Shown here in pieces: positions 1-8,358 of a stretch of 64,000 nucleotides of DNA (positions are counted from its first letter, which is position 1; every line of letters begins with the position of its first letter). Under the pieces are notes generated by a model that did not search any database, was not told the origin of the DNA, and worked only from the letters and a program-made list of their open reading frames with translations. The position numbers and the translations under genes are program-made. The stretch comes from Heyndrickxia sporothermodurans (lineage in GTDB: Bacteria; Bacillota; Bacilli; Bacillales; Bacillaceae_C): assembly GCF_016785185.1 (NCBI RefSeq), contig NZ_JAEKDY010000003.1; one strand, written 5' to 3'.

Positions 1-165
1 GTATAACCGTTTTATATGATCATCCAGTCGAAACACATTCCCACTATACATACGAATGCCTTCAAACACACCGTCACCATATAAGAAACCATGATCGTAA
101 ACAGAGACAACAGCCTCTTCCTTTTTTACAAAACGGTCATTTAGGAAAATCCATTTGTCTGACAA
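1..165 (-). CDS. ilvE: Branched-chain amino acid aminotransferase, N-terminal part (cut by window edge)
   Basis: Only the first 55 codons are inside the window. They read as the N-terminus of a fold-type IV PLP aminotransferase: a short beta strand, then [16 protein letters not shown], the typical IlvE/D-amino acid aminotransferase signature, followed by a predicted arginine/histidine-rich stretch. The enzyme would transfer amino groups to the 2-oxo acids of Leu, Ile and Val in the cytoplasm. I take the TTG at 165-163 as the start because an in-frame stop lies just upstream and AAGGA sits about 10 nt before it. It diverges from hom and has its own sigma-A-like promoter. The family is clear; which of the paralogues (IlvE/IlvK-like) it is cannot be decided from the fragment. 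Confidence 0.85.
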   Translation of the reverse strand, partial: MSDKWIFLNDRFVKKEEAVVSVYDHGFLYGDGVFEGIRMYSGNVFRLDDHIKRLY

Positions 166-226
166 AACAACTCAATCCTTTCAACTTCGATTATGAATCT
201 TTAGAAAAATTATTTAATTGTTGACA

Positions 227-255
227 ATCATACGCCTATAAAATTGGCAGGTCAA
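227..255 (-). promoter_or_regulatory. Sigma-A-type promoter for ilvE
   Basis: On the minus strand TTGACC (255-250) is followed after 17 nt by TATGAT (232-227), about 60 nt before the ilvE start. This is a good vegetative promoter match. It lies in the 350-nt divergent ilvE/hom region, which also holds a cre-like site and the hom promoter; I see no T-box or riboswitch there. Confidence 0.6.
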
Positions 256-301
256 CCCCTTTTGAATAAATTTTTTGACTATTTCGATTAAACTGTTAAT
301 T

Positions 302-315
302 AGTAAACGCTTACA
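302..315. promoter_or_regulatory. cre-like site (CcpA) between ilvE and hom
   Basis: AGTAAACGCTTACA differs from the CcpA cre consensus (TGWAARCGYTWNCW) only at its first positions and is nearly palindromic. It lies about 50 bp upstream of the ilvE -35 box and about 110 bp upstream of the hom -35 box. A site upstream of a promoter would fit activation of branched-chain metabolism by CcpA, as known for the Bacillus subtilis ilv-leu operon; which gene it acts on here is inference. Confidence 0.45.
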
Positions 316-423
316 TTACTTTCGTTATCGTATTTCTTCTAAAAAAATTTTTTATAAAAGTTTTGACTTTTTTACTAATATTCATTTTTTTCATAATAAA
401 AAGGGAAATTTCTATAAATAGGG

Positions 424-453
424 TTGTTATTTGCTTTCATTTCGGATTATAAT
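424..453 (+). promoter_or_regulatory. Sigma-A-type promoter for the hom-thrC-thrB operon
   Basis: TTGTTA (424-429) is followed after 18 nt by a perfect TATAAT (448-453), 65 nt before the hom start. It is the best promoter match on this strand in the region and would give a short leader without an obvious attenuator. Confidence 0.6.
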
Positions 454-517
454 GTCCGTTATAGGTAGACAGTTGTATTTCTGAAAAAGATGAATTTACA
501 AGAATGGAGTGAAAGCT

Positions 518-1810
518 TTGAAGAAAATTTCAGTAGGATTATTAGGATTTGGAACTGTAGGAACCGGTGTTGTTCATTTACTAACGAATGACCAACAAAG
601 ATTGGTTCAACAATCAGGCTCGCAAATTCAAATTAGTAAAATTCTTGTAAAAGATCGAGAAAAATCGCGAAAGATGGATCAATATGATCATCTTCTAACA
701 TTGAATCCTAGTGATGTCATCGATAATCCTGAGATTGATATTATTATTGAAGTGATGGGTGGAATTGATGACACGAGGAAATATATTCATAGAGCACTAA
801 AAAATAAAAAACATGTCATTACAGCTAATAAAGATTTAATGGCTCTTTATGGTACAGAATTATTGCAGGCTGCAGCAGATGAAGGTTGTGATTTATACTA
901 TGAGGCCAGCGTTGGCGGCGGCATTCCAATTCTACGAGGTTTAACGGATGGCCTAGCAGCTGATCGGATTAAAAAATTGATTGGGATCGTTAATGGAACG
1001 ACAAATTATATTTTGAGTAAAATGAGTCACCAATCAGTTAGTTACGAAAAGGTTCTTCAAGAAGCGCAATCACTTGGATTTGCTGAAGCCGACCCTACTT
1101 CAGACGTAGAGGGTTTAGATGCAGCTAGAAAGATGGTTATCTTAAGTCATTTAGCCTATTCTATTCCAGTTACATTAGAGGATGTAAAAGTTGAAGGAAT
1201 TACCCGTGTGGCTGAAGAAGATATCCAATATAGTAAAAAACTTGGCTATGCTATTAAGCTAGTAGGAATAGCAGAGGTGGAGGATGACGAAATTGATATC
1301 CGTGTCGGACCAACCCTTCTCCCATTTAACCACCCGCTTGCATCGGTTGATAATGAATTTAACGCGATTTATGTGTATGGACACTCTGTCGGTGAAACGA
1401 TGTTCTATGGTCCCGGTGCCGGAGAGCTTCCAACCGCAATTGCTGTCGTATCCGATTTAATAACAGTGGTCAAAAATATGGCCTACGGAATAAACGGTAA
1501 ACATATATTTCTACCTCTCCAAGAGAAAAAATGCAAATCAAGTGAAACGGTAGAAAGTCAATATTTCCTCCGCCTTCATGTGAAAGATCAGCCTGGCGCA
1601 TTGTCAAAGGTAACCGGATTATTTAATGATCAAGGCATGAGTTTACAAAAAATCATTCAAGAACCTTTATTATCAGGAAACTTGGCCGAAGTAGCCATCA
1701 TTACACATACAACAGAGCAACAACGTTTTGAACAAATCTATCAGCTTTTAAAAGACTTAGAGGATGTTATCGATGTTAAAAGCTACTATCGCGTAGAAGG
1801 GATGAAATAA
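518..1810 (+). CDS. hom: Homoserine dehydrogenase
   Basis: NAD(P)-dependent reduction of aspartate semialdehyde to homoserine, the branch point to threonine and methionine; cytoplasmic. The 430-residue product has a Rossmann motif GFGTVGTGV near residue 10, the catalytic-domain stretch [16 protein letters not shown], and a C-terminal ACT domain from about residue 349 ([15 protein letters not shown]), which in the family binds threonine for feedback control. The start is TTG at 518: GGAGTG ends 6 nt upstream, whereas the in-frame GTG at 509 overlaps that ribosome site. It is the first gene of hom-thrC-thrB, with one nucleotide to thrC. Length and domain order are those of Bacillus Hom. Confidence 0.96.
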   Translation: MKKISVGLLGFGTVGTGVVHLLTNDQQRLVQQSGSQIQISKILVKDREKSRKMDQYDHLLTLNPSDVIDNPEIDIIIEVMGGIDDTRKYIHRALKNKKHVITANKDLMALYGTELLQAAADEGCDLYYEASVGGGIPILRGLTDGLAADRIKKLIGIVNGTTNYILSKMSHQSVSYEKVLQEAQSLGFAEADPTSDVEGLDAARKMVILSHLAYSIPVTLEDVKVEGITRVAEEDIQYSKKLGYAIKLVGIAEVEDDEIDIRVGPTLLPFNHPLASVDNEFNAIYVYGHSVGETMFYGPGAGELPTAIAVVSDLITVVKNMAYGINGKHIFLPLQEKKCKSSETVESQYFLRLHVKDQPGALSKVTGLFNDQGMSLQKIIQEPLLSGNLAEVAIITHTTEQQRFEQIYQLLKDLEDVIDVKSYYRVEGMK

Positions 1811-1811
1811 T

Positions 1812-2870
1812 ATGTATTGGCAAGGATTGATAAAACAATATGAGGAATATTTACCAATAAACGAACATACTCCGGCACTTAGTTTGATGGAAGGAAACAC
1901 ACCTTTAATCCCTTTAACGAAACTATCGGAAAAGTGGCAGTCAGAAATATACGTTAAATACGAGGGAGCAAACCCGACTGGCAGTTTTAAAGATCGAGGC
2001 ATGGTACTGGCAGTAGCCAAAGCAAAAGAAAACGGCAGTCGCGGGGTAATATGCGCATCAACCGGTAATACAGCCGCTGCTGCTGCTGCCTACAGCACCC
2101 GGGCAGGGCTCGATTGTTTAATTGTTATTCCAAAAGGCAAAATTGCATTAGGTAAGCTAGCTCAAGCCATCATGTATGGTGCTAAAATATATGAAATCGA
2201 AGGAAATTTTGATCAAGCCCTTGAAATGGTTATACATACGGCTAAACATTCCGAATACACACTTGTCAATTCTGTTAATCCTTATCGTTTAGAAGGACAA
2301 AAAACAGCTGCCTTTGAAATTTGTGAACAATTAGATGGAGCTCCCGATATTTTATCCATACCTGTCGGAAATGCCGGCAATATTTCCGCCTATTGGAAAG
2401 GCTTTAAAGAATTCCATCAGAAAAAGGGATATTCACTGCCGAAAATGCACGGGTTTGAGGCTGAGGGTTCTGCTGCAATAGCGAAAAATCAAGTCATTGA
2501 ATTCCCGGAAACGATTGCCACTGCCATTCGAATTGGGAATCCTGCAAGTTGGAAGCTAGCAGTTGAAGCAGCAGATGAATCAAATGGAAAAATTGATTTT
2601 GTCACGGATGAAGAGATTTTGGAAACCTATCGGGAACTTGCTGGTTTGGAAGGCATTTTTGCAGAGCCGGCTTCATGTGCATCTATTGCCGGAATTAAGA
2701 AACAAATTCAGACTGGGGAAATTAAAAAAGGAAGCAAGATTGTCGCTGTACTAACTGGTAATGGGTTGAAAGATCCCGCCACAGCGATGGATCAATTAAA
2801 TTTACAGCCGATCACTTTACAGGCAAATAAAGATGAACTACTACACAATCTTAAGCAGGTGGCACAATGA
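1812..2870 (+). CDS. thrC: Threonine synthase
   Basis: PLP enzyme that converts O-phosphohomoserine to threonine and phosphate. The 352-residue protein has the short bacterial (Bacillus-type) architecture. The PLP-binding lysine is Lys60 in [11 protein letters not shown]; the serine/glycine-rich phosphate loop [10 protein letters not shown] and the C-terminal LTGNGLKDP motif are present. The gene starts one base after the hom stop and ends with ATGA shared with thrB, so the three genes are almost certainly translated from one mRNA. Nothing unusual is seen in length or motifs. Confidence 0.96.
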   Translation: MYWQGLIKQYEEYLPINEHTPALSLMEGNTPLIPLTKLSEKWQSEIYVKYEGANPTGSFKDRGMVLAVAKAKENGSRGVICASTGNTAAAAAAYSTRAGLDCLIVIPKGKIALGKLAQAIMYGAKIYEIEGNFDQALEMVIHTAKHSEYTLVNSVNPYRLEGQKTAAFEICEQLDGAPDILSIPVGNAGNISAYWKGFKEFHQKKGYSLPKMHGFEAEGSAAIAKNQVIEFPETIATAIRIGNPASWKLAVEAADESNGKIDFVTDEEILETYRELAGLEGIFAEPASCASIAGIKKQIQTGEIKKGSKIVAVLTGNGLKDPATAMDQLNLQPITLQANKDELLHNLKQVAQ

Positions 2871-3787
2871 AACATTTTCAATTTACCTTAAAAGTTCCAG
2901 GAAGTACGTCAAATCTTGGACCCGGATTTGATTCAATCGGTTTAGCTATTAATCGCTTTTTAACAATTCATGTTGAATCAGCTGACAGGTGGGATATCCA
3001 TTTTACGAATAACGAAATTGTGCTGCCTGATGTAAAAGAAAATTTGTTTTATCGTGCAGCATATCGTGTAAGTGAGTTATATAAAAAACAACTGCCCCCT
3101 TTAAAGATTGTCATGGATAGTGAAATCCCACTTGCTCGCGGGCTTGGAAGCAGTGCAGCAGCAATTGTTGGGGGTATTGAAACCGCAAATTTAGTTCTTG
3201 AGCTTAACTTGACTCTTAAAGAAAAAGGTTATATCGCAAGCAGTTTTGAAGGACATCCGGATAATGCTACTGCTTCATTATTAGGAGGACTAACGATCTC
3301 TACACATACGGATGAATCAACAGAAACGATTGTATGCGCGGCACCAAATATTGATATTGTTGCAATGATTCCATCATTTGAATTACAAACAAAAAAAGCA
3401 AGAGCCGTTTTACCAGATCAATTGTCGTATAAACAGGCAGTTGAAGCGAGCAGTATAAGCAATGTATTAGTTGCAGCAATTTTTCAAAATAATTGGGTTT
3501 TAGCTGGAAAAATGATGGAGAAGGATTTATTCCATCATCCTTATCGAAAACAATTAGTGCCTGACCTTGTTAAAATTACTGAATTAGGTCATGAATTGGG
3601 TGCATATGGAACCATTCTAAGCGGGGCTGGGCCGACCATTATATCCTTTGTACCAAAGAATAAAGGTGAAAAAATCGGCCAACTGATTTCTCAAAAGTTT
3701 CCAAACTATCAATATGAAGTGCTTCAACCTATTTCACATGGGGTAATAACTTTACCTGCTAACGAAACGATGAAATTAGTACCTTAA
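2867..3787 (+). CDS. thrB: Homoserine kinase
   Basis: GHMP-family kinase that phosphorylates homoserine with ATP, supplying ThrC. The 306-residue product shows the three GHMP motifs: [15 protein letters not shown] near residue 11, the ATP-binding [13 protein letters not shown] at 88-100, and the C-terminal [14 protein letters not shown]. It overlaps thrC by 4 nt (ATGA), a coupling typical of this operon. The operon end is followed by repeat family A (3799-4002) rather than a clear intrinsic terminator on this strand. Confidence 0.96.
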   Translation: MKHFQFTLKVPGSTSNLGPGFDSIGLAINRFLTIHVESADRWDIHFTNNEIVLPDVKENLFYRAAYRVSELYKKQLPPLKIVMDSEIPLARGLGSSAAAIVGGIETANLVLELNLTLKEKGYIASSFEGHPDNATASLLGGLTISTHTDESTETIVCAAPNIDIVAMIPSFELQTKKARAVLPDQLSYKQAVEASSISNVLVAAIFQNNWVLAGKMMEKDLFHHPYRKQLVPDLVKITELGHELGAYGTILSGAGPTIISFVPKNKGEKIGQLISQKFPNYQYEVLQPISHGVITLPANETMKLVP

Positions 3788-3798
3788 TACGAAAAATG

Positions 3799-4002
3799 GA
3801 AGCGCCAGAGCCGGACAATATTAGAAAAGCGCAAGCGCCTTGCTCATCGACGTAAAAGACTTACGGGACTTTGACTGAGATAAAGGAAACGTGGGTGATG
3901 TAAGGCGAATCGATGTTGACTTATCGTAGGGAAAAGTCCTGAAGTTTTCTAGTCGATAGGCGCTGGAGCTAGACAAAGCAGATATTTATTAGGAACATTA
4001 AT
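3799..4002. repeat. Dispersed repeat family A, copy 1 (longest)
   Basis: This block begins with GAAGCGCCAGAGC and ends with GGCGCTGGAGCTAGACAAAG plus an AT-rich tail. The tail and GCGC ends recur at 52921-53025, and the middle (GACTTTGACTGAGATAAAGG and neighbours) recurs at 61121-61216. Copies share either the ends or the core but not the whole, so the family is modular. It has no coding capacity that I can see and fills the gap between thrB and the convergent gene. Confidence 0.75.
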
Positions 4003-4034
4003 CCTATAAAATTTATACTTTCTTATCTTTTAAC

Positions 4035-4068
4035 AAAAAGGATCATCCAAATTTGGACGATCCCTTTT
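4035..4068 (-). terminator. Intrinsic terminator of the wall-polymer operon
   Basis: GGATC-ATCC and GGA-CGATCC form a stem at 4040-4063; read on the minus strand it is followed by TTTTTGTT, directly after the stop at 4074. It could act in both directions. Confidence 0.7.
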
Positions 4069-4073
4069 GTTTG

Positions 4074-5279
4074 TTACGATACTTTTTCCTGAGACTCGAT
4101 TTTCGATTCTTTTTCTATTTTTACAAAATGTCTAACGATTCTTTTCGACGTATTTCCGTCAAGATAATCAAAAAATCTTGCTCTAAATTGACGGATTGCC
4201 TGTAAGTCAAAGTTCCCCTTCTGAATCCATTCAATAAGTGCTACTGTCTCATTAAAAAGCGGCCCAGGGATAATCGTTTCATAATCATAATAGAAATCAC
4301 GTTCCTCAATATAGTCTTGAAGATCGTTCGTAAAGAATGCAATTGGGCGGCAAAGCAAGCTGAAATCCACAAATACGGTAGAATAATCCGTTATTAATAG
4401 ATCAGTTAACACGAGCAATTCTTGAATGGTATATTTCTCATAAATATGATATGCAAATTCTTTTTCATCATCTTGAAGCACTAGCCCGGATTGCATATAT
4501 GGATGTAAGTGAATTAATAATGCATATTCAGATTGAAGACTTGCTTTCATTTGCCCGATATTCATTGGACATATGAAAGATCCTTGATAATGACTTTTTC
4601 CCCGATAAGTCGGAGCATATAGGATTAACTTTTTGCTTCTAAGTTCCGGAAAATCTTGATAAAAAGAATCTTTTAATTTATTAATTTCATCGCTTTGGAA
4701 AAAATAATCATTCCTCGGAATTCCTAAAGGATAAATTTGCTCTTTTGGCATCCCGAATGCTTCTGCATAAAAAGGAATGACCTCCGATGAGCTTACATAC
4801 ACTTTTGAATAGTTCGAGTGGATTTTCACATGCTTTAAGTAGTCTAAACTAGGACCATAGGATTTCCCAATTGTACTAAGTCCAAATTTTTTCAAAGCTC
4901 CTGATCCGTGCCAAAGCTGGATGATTTCCATTCCTTTTCTCGGCTTAATGACGTAGATAGGAAAGTAAAAATCGTCGATAATAAAATACTTTGACGTTGC
5001 AAGTTCATAACAAGCTTTTACCATATGAACCAAATAGTCAAACTTTCCAAAAAATGAACTATTAAGTTTTTTAAAAGCAAAATGCGACTCAAAATTCGGA
5101 TACTGCTTCCCTAGTTCCTTCCAAATAAAATAAAGATTTCCGGTTAGTTTATCTGAACGATAGGAAGCAAAGGTCACCTTGTTTTGTTTCACCTTAAAAA
5201 ACAAGCAAAAGCAAGTATACACGAATTGAATCATATATTTCACGATAATTGTAGGTATTAATTTAATATTTTTCATCAT
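4074..5279 (-). CDS. CDP-glycerol/CDP-ribitol phosphotransferase family protein (wall teichoic acid)
   Basis: Glyphos_transf-family enzyme of about 401 residues that would add glycerol- or ribitol-phosphate units from the CDP-activated precursor onto a teichoic acid chain at the inner membrane face. Seen motifs are LWHGSGALKKFG near residue 113, LYAPTYRG near 220 and the acceptor-site stretch LTDLLITDYSTVFVDF near 285, all typical of TagB/TagF/TarK/TarL proteins. An N-terminal hydrophobic segment suits membrane association. I chose the ATG at 5279 because AAAGGTAGG lies just upstream; the ATG at 5294 has no ribosome site. It is last in an operon with a second family member and a TarI-like enzyme. 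The repeating unit and order of action cannot be told from sequence. Confidence 0.85.
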   Translation of the reverse strand: MMKNIKLIPTIIVKYMIQFVYTCFCLFFKVKQNKVTFASYRSDKLTGNLYFIWKELGKQYPNFESHFAFKKLNSSFFGKFDYLVHMVKACYELATSKYFIIDDFYFPIYVIKPRKGMEIIQLWHGSGALKKFGLSTIGKSYGPSLDYLKHVKIHSNYSKVYVSSSEVIPFYAEAFGMPKEQIYPLGIPRNDYFFQSDEINKLKDSFYQDFPELRSKKLILYAPTYRGKSHYQGSFICPMNIGQMKASLQSEYALLIHLHPYMQSGLVLQDDEKEFAYHIYEKYTIQELLVLTDLLITDYSTVFVDFSLLCRPIAFFTNDLQDYIEERDFYYDYETIIPGPLFNETVALIEWIQKGNFDLQAIRQFRARFFDYLDGNTSKRIVRHFVKIEKESKIESQEKVS

Positions 5280-5307
5280 ATACCTACCTTTCATAAATGC
5301 ATTGTTC

Positions 5308-6573
5308 TTAGATCTTTAAGATGTTTTTATATAGATAGGTTACTTGCTTCTCTAATACTTTCCCTTGATTTCCACTCGAATAAAATACATTTAGAACTCT
5401 ATTTCGTTCGTCCTGATATAAAGTTGGATCTTTCACATATTCTTCAAGGGATTGCATTAATTCTGCAAAGTTACGTGTTTTCGGACCAGGTGTCACATCG
5501 AAATATCCATGATACATTTCATTCGATTTTTTCAAATAGGTTTCAAGATCATAGCAATAAAAAGCAACTGGCCTGTCCAATAATAAAAAGTCGGTATAGC
5601 AGCTAGAATAATCGGTTAATAGAATATCAGTATATTTGAGCAAAAATTGAGGATCAATATTTTCTTCGCTTATATCGATTATATGCTTATACTGTTTTGG
5701 AATATAACCACTACTATACATATGCCTTTTAATCACAAATATATAACCCGTCTTTTCACAGAACTGATCCAATTCTTGAAAATCGAATACTAGATTAATA
5801 TCCGTATCTATCTTTCCAAAACTTCGGTGTGTCGGCATATACGTAATAATTTTATTTTCTTTTAAAAATGTCGGCACATCTGCGTCTTCTTCGGATTCAC
5901 TAAAAAAGATATCATTTCTTACCTGACCTAATTCAAGTACATTTTCTTTAGGAACTAAATACGTTTCAGGATAATAGGATGATACTTTTTCACTAGTTGA
6001 GACAACATAATTCGTCTTCGCTGAATTTGTTTTAACAACAAATTTCCCGAAAAATCGTTTAATAAAACTCTTTTCGTGAAGAATTTTATAAGTAAAAGTA
6101 TTTTTATTTGCTCCCCAAACTTTTTTTAGCCCAACACCATGCCAAGTATTATAAGAGATGGCTCCCCCAAGCAACACTTTATAAAAATCATCATTAATTG
6201 AATGTGAGTGTATGACTAGCTTCGCTCTTAATTGATAAAGAATCCCTTTCAACGATTTATATTTGAAAGCCAGATATCCCTTTTCTGTTAATTCCGAAAC
6301 GACATTTGGATCTTTCGAAATCCAGACACATGTTAATTCAGGATTTTTTACCATCTCTAAAAATAAATATTTTGGATTTCCTCTAAATCCTCTTCCATTT
6401 TCTGCACCAAAAACAACTAAGTTTTTAGTTTTTGGATAAAGCTTAGATAAATACCAAGTTGTTACGACAACCGTTCTTTTTAAAATAAGTTTGCTTTTCT
6501 TAATCAAATTTTTGTTAACGGAAATTAATATCAAAATCAATAAAATGATTTGGATAGTATTTTGTATTTGCAT
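5308..6573 (-). CDS. CDP-glycerol/CDP-ribitol phosphotransferase family protein, second copy
   Basis: A 421-residue Glyphos_transf protein with an N-terminal membrane segment (residues about 8-20, IILLILILISV), then the family motifs YNTWHGVGLKKVWG, ITYMPTHRSFG and LLKYTDILLTDYSSCYTDFL. It is related to but clearly different from the protein encoded 28 bp downstream, so the two probably perform priming and polymerising steps of one wall polymer. GAGAGGG lies 7 nt before the ATG. The upstream tarI-like and SDR genes suggest that the substrate may be CDP-ribitol rather than CDP-glycerol, making TarK/TarL-like roles plausible, but this is inference. Confidence 0.85.
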   Translation of the reverse strand: MQIQNTIQIILLILILISVNKNLIKKSKLILKRTVVVTTWYLSKLYPKTKNLVVFGAENGRGFRGNPKYLFLEMVKNPELTCVWISKDPNVVSELTEKGYLAFKYKSLKGILYQLRAKLVIHSHSINDDFYKVLLGGAISYNTWHGVGLKKVWGANKNTFTYKILHEKSFIKRFFGKFVVKTNSAKTNYVVSTSEKVSSYYPETYLVPKENVLELGQVRNDIFFSESEEDADVPTFLKENKIITYMPTHRSFGKIDTDINLVFDFQELDQFCEKTGYIFVIKRHMYSSGYIPKQYKHIIDISEENIDPQFLLKYTDILLTDYSSCYTDFLLLDRPVAFYCYDLETYLKKSNEMYHGYFDVTPGPKTRNFAELMQSLEEYVKDPTLYQDERNRVLNVFYSSGNQGKVLEKQVTYLYKNILKI

Positions 6574-6617
6574 TTCAATCCCTCTCTAGTTGTTCTCGCT
6601 CCAAAATTATACAATTA

Positions 6618-7373
6618 TTAAGTAGTTTGTTCTGAGAGTACCATTTCTTCCGCATTTTTTTGTGCTTGTTTTTGAACTTGCTTTCTTACAATAATATTTT
6701 GTCCATCTAAACATATCCCTGTTTCGGACAGAAGATGATCAACAATTTCACCAACATGCTCCGGTTGCATGATTGTTGAAGGGTCTTCATCAGGAGCGAG
6801 AATTTTTCTTAATTCTGTTGCACATCTTCCTGGTGAAATACAATATACTAAAATACCATACTCAGATAATTCTTCTGATAACGTTTCAGACATACTAATA
6901 ATTGCTGCTTTCGAAGAGGCGTAGGCCAGCCATCCTGGACGGGCTGTCATTCCTGCTGTCGAAGCAACATTTAAGATTTTTCCACCGGTACGCTTCATAA
7001 ATTTAACCACTTCTTTTGTAATGTAAAAAATGGAATGAACGTTAATTTTATAAGTTTCTTCCCATTCTTCTATTGACGTTTCTAGCAATGATTTTGGATT
7101 TGCGAATCCAGCAACATTTAATAAGTAATCAATGCTTCCGTAGCGCTCTCCAATACTAGCAATCAGATTTTCTACTTTTTCATAATCTGTTAGATCCATT
7201 GCATGACATTCGATTTCTTTATTTGGATTCATGAGTTGAGCCGTTTCGTGCAAACCTTCCTCCGTTCTTGAAATAAGGATAAAATTTCTTATATCCTCGC
7301 GTTTACTTAAACTTACAGCGATAGCACGACCAATACCTCTACTTGCACCAGTAATTACACATGTTTTTGACAT
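6618..7373 (-). CDS. Short-chain dehydrogenase/reductase, probable ribulose-5-phosphate reductase partner of TarI
   Basis: SDR of 251 residues with TGASRGIGRAIAV (residues 9-21), the NVAG-type NAG motif near 86, Ser138 and the catalytic Tyr151-x3-Lys155. It follows the cytidylyltransferase gene with only two bases between stop and ATG, and its ribosome site GGAGGG lies in the end of that gene, so translation is probably coupled. In Haemophilus the Bcs1/Acs1 protein fuses the same two domains, cytidylyltransferase then SDR, to make CDP-ribitol from ribulose 5-phosphate. By that analogy this SDR would do the reduction that the unrelated zinc enzyme TarJ does in Bacillus and Staphylococcus. The substrate is inferred from context only. 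Confidence 0.75.
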   Translation of the reverse strand: MSKTCVITGASRGIGRAIAVSLSKREDIRNFILISRTEEGLHETAQLMNPNKEIECHAMDLTDYEKVENLIASIGERYGSIDYLLNVAGFANPKSLLETSIEEWEETYKINVHSIFYITKEVVKFMKRTGGKILNVASTAGMTARPGWLAYASSKAAIISMSETLSEELSEYGILVYCISPGRCATELRKILAPDEDPSTIMQPEHVGEIVDHLLSETGICLDGQNIIVRKQVQKQAQKNAEEMVLSEQTT

Positions 7374-7375
7374 TG

Positions 7376-8062
7376 TTATCCCTCCATTAAAATGTATTCT
7401 TTATATAGAACTTCGGCAATTTTCCGATCCACTGGTTTAGTAATTTTTATATTGTAATCACTGCCTTTTAACACTTTTATGTCTGATTTAAAATAATGGA
7501 AATAGAGGCTTGCATCTTCCGTGAATTCTAGGTTATCTTCTCTAGCACATTCATGGGAATACAATAACTTCTTTCTATTAAACTTTTGCGGCAATTGAAT
7601 ATTAATTAATTGATCCCGAACTAAATTATTTTCTATGAAATCTTTTCCTTCGAGTACTGTAAAAGGAATGTCCAAGCCATATGTAGCGCTTTCATTTTTA
7701 CAATCGATAAGATAACTAAACTCCTCTTTCGTCACGAAAGGTCTAACCGCCTCATGAACAATGACTTGATCGAATCTTGCTGATTTCAATGCATGATATA
7801 CAGATTCTTGTCTTGTGTCTCCACCTTCAATACAGTAAATAGGCGTTGCAAAACCATAGTTATGAATTATTTCTTCTGTTTTTTCAATAAACTCTTTAGG
7901 AGAAGGAATAATTATTTCTTTTATTGAATCGATTGTATCGATTTTTTCTAATACATGTACCAATATTGGTTTACCACCAAGCAGCAGGAATTGTTTCGGA
8001 ATATTAACCTGCATTCTCTTTCCAATACCACCTGATAATAAAATAAAACTGCATTCTCCCAT
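7376..8062 (-). CDS. tarI: Ribitol-5-phosphate (or related) cytidylyltransferase, IspD/TarI family
   Basis: Transfers CMP from CTP to a sugar-alcohol phosphate, giving the activated precursor for wall teichoic acid. The 228-residue protein has the IspD/TarI nucleotide-binding motif LLSGGIGKRM with IPKQFLLLGGKPIL, then VIVHEAVRPF and FTEDASLYF. I use the ATG at 8062, which has GGAGG six bases upstream; longer reading adds an implausible N-terminus. An IspD role in isoprenoid synthesis is less likely because the gene heads an operon with an SDR and two teichoic acid transferases. The substrate (ribitol phosphate) is inferred. Confidence 0.8.
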   Translation of the reverse strand: MGECSFILLSGGIGKRMQVNIPKQFLLLGGKPILVHVLEKIDTIDSIKEIIIPSPKEFIEKTEEIIHNYGFATPIYCIEGGDTRQESVYHALKSARFDQVIVHEAVRPFVTKEEFSYLIDCKNESATYGLDIPFTVLEGKDFIENNLVRDQLINIQLPQKFNRKKLLYSHECAREDNLEFTEDASLYFHYFKSDIKVLKGSDYNIKITKPVDRKIAEVLYKEYILMEG

Positions 8063-8123
8063 AACGAACCTCCATATTTTTTGCAAATTAAAAATGAATA
8101 TTCTTTTTTGAAACATCAGAAAT

Positions 8124-8152
8124 ATTATACTATTTAATTATAAGAATGGAAA
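8124..8152 (-). promoter_or_regulatory. Candidate promoter of the tarI-led operon
   Basis: On the minus strand TTTCCA (8152-8147) is followed after 17 nt by a perfect TATAAT (8129-8124), about 60 nt upstream of the tarI start. The -35 match is poor, so the site is provisional. Confidence 0.45.
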
Positions 8153-8212
8153 ATATTTTTTAGAATAAAACTATTTTGTTGAAATAAGTATGAATAAATA
8201 GTGACTAAAAGA

Positions 8213-8240
8213 AAAAAGCCTCCCTAAATATAGAGAGGTC
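8213..8240 (-). terminator. Intrinsic terminator downstream of the aldehyde dehydrogenase gene
   Basis: On the minus strand CCTCTCT pairs with AGGGAGG and is followed by a run of T (CTTTTTTC). It lies about 120 nt beyond the stop codon at 8359; nothing else is visible between them. Confidence 0.65.
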
Positions 8241-8358
8241 TCATATGTATAAATTATTAAGAGATTGATTTATTTATCGCACTTTCCCAGTCAGGAAAGA
8301 ATTAAAAAGGGCAACGGCAATTTTGTCTTTCTGTCACCCGTTTATCATTTATTTTTTC

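Noticed and set aside
166..517. Threonine T-box or SAM riboswitch before hom
   Set aside because: No T-box sequence, terminator/antiterminator pair or SAM-box features; the leader after the TATAAT box is too short.
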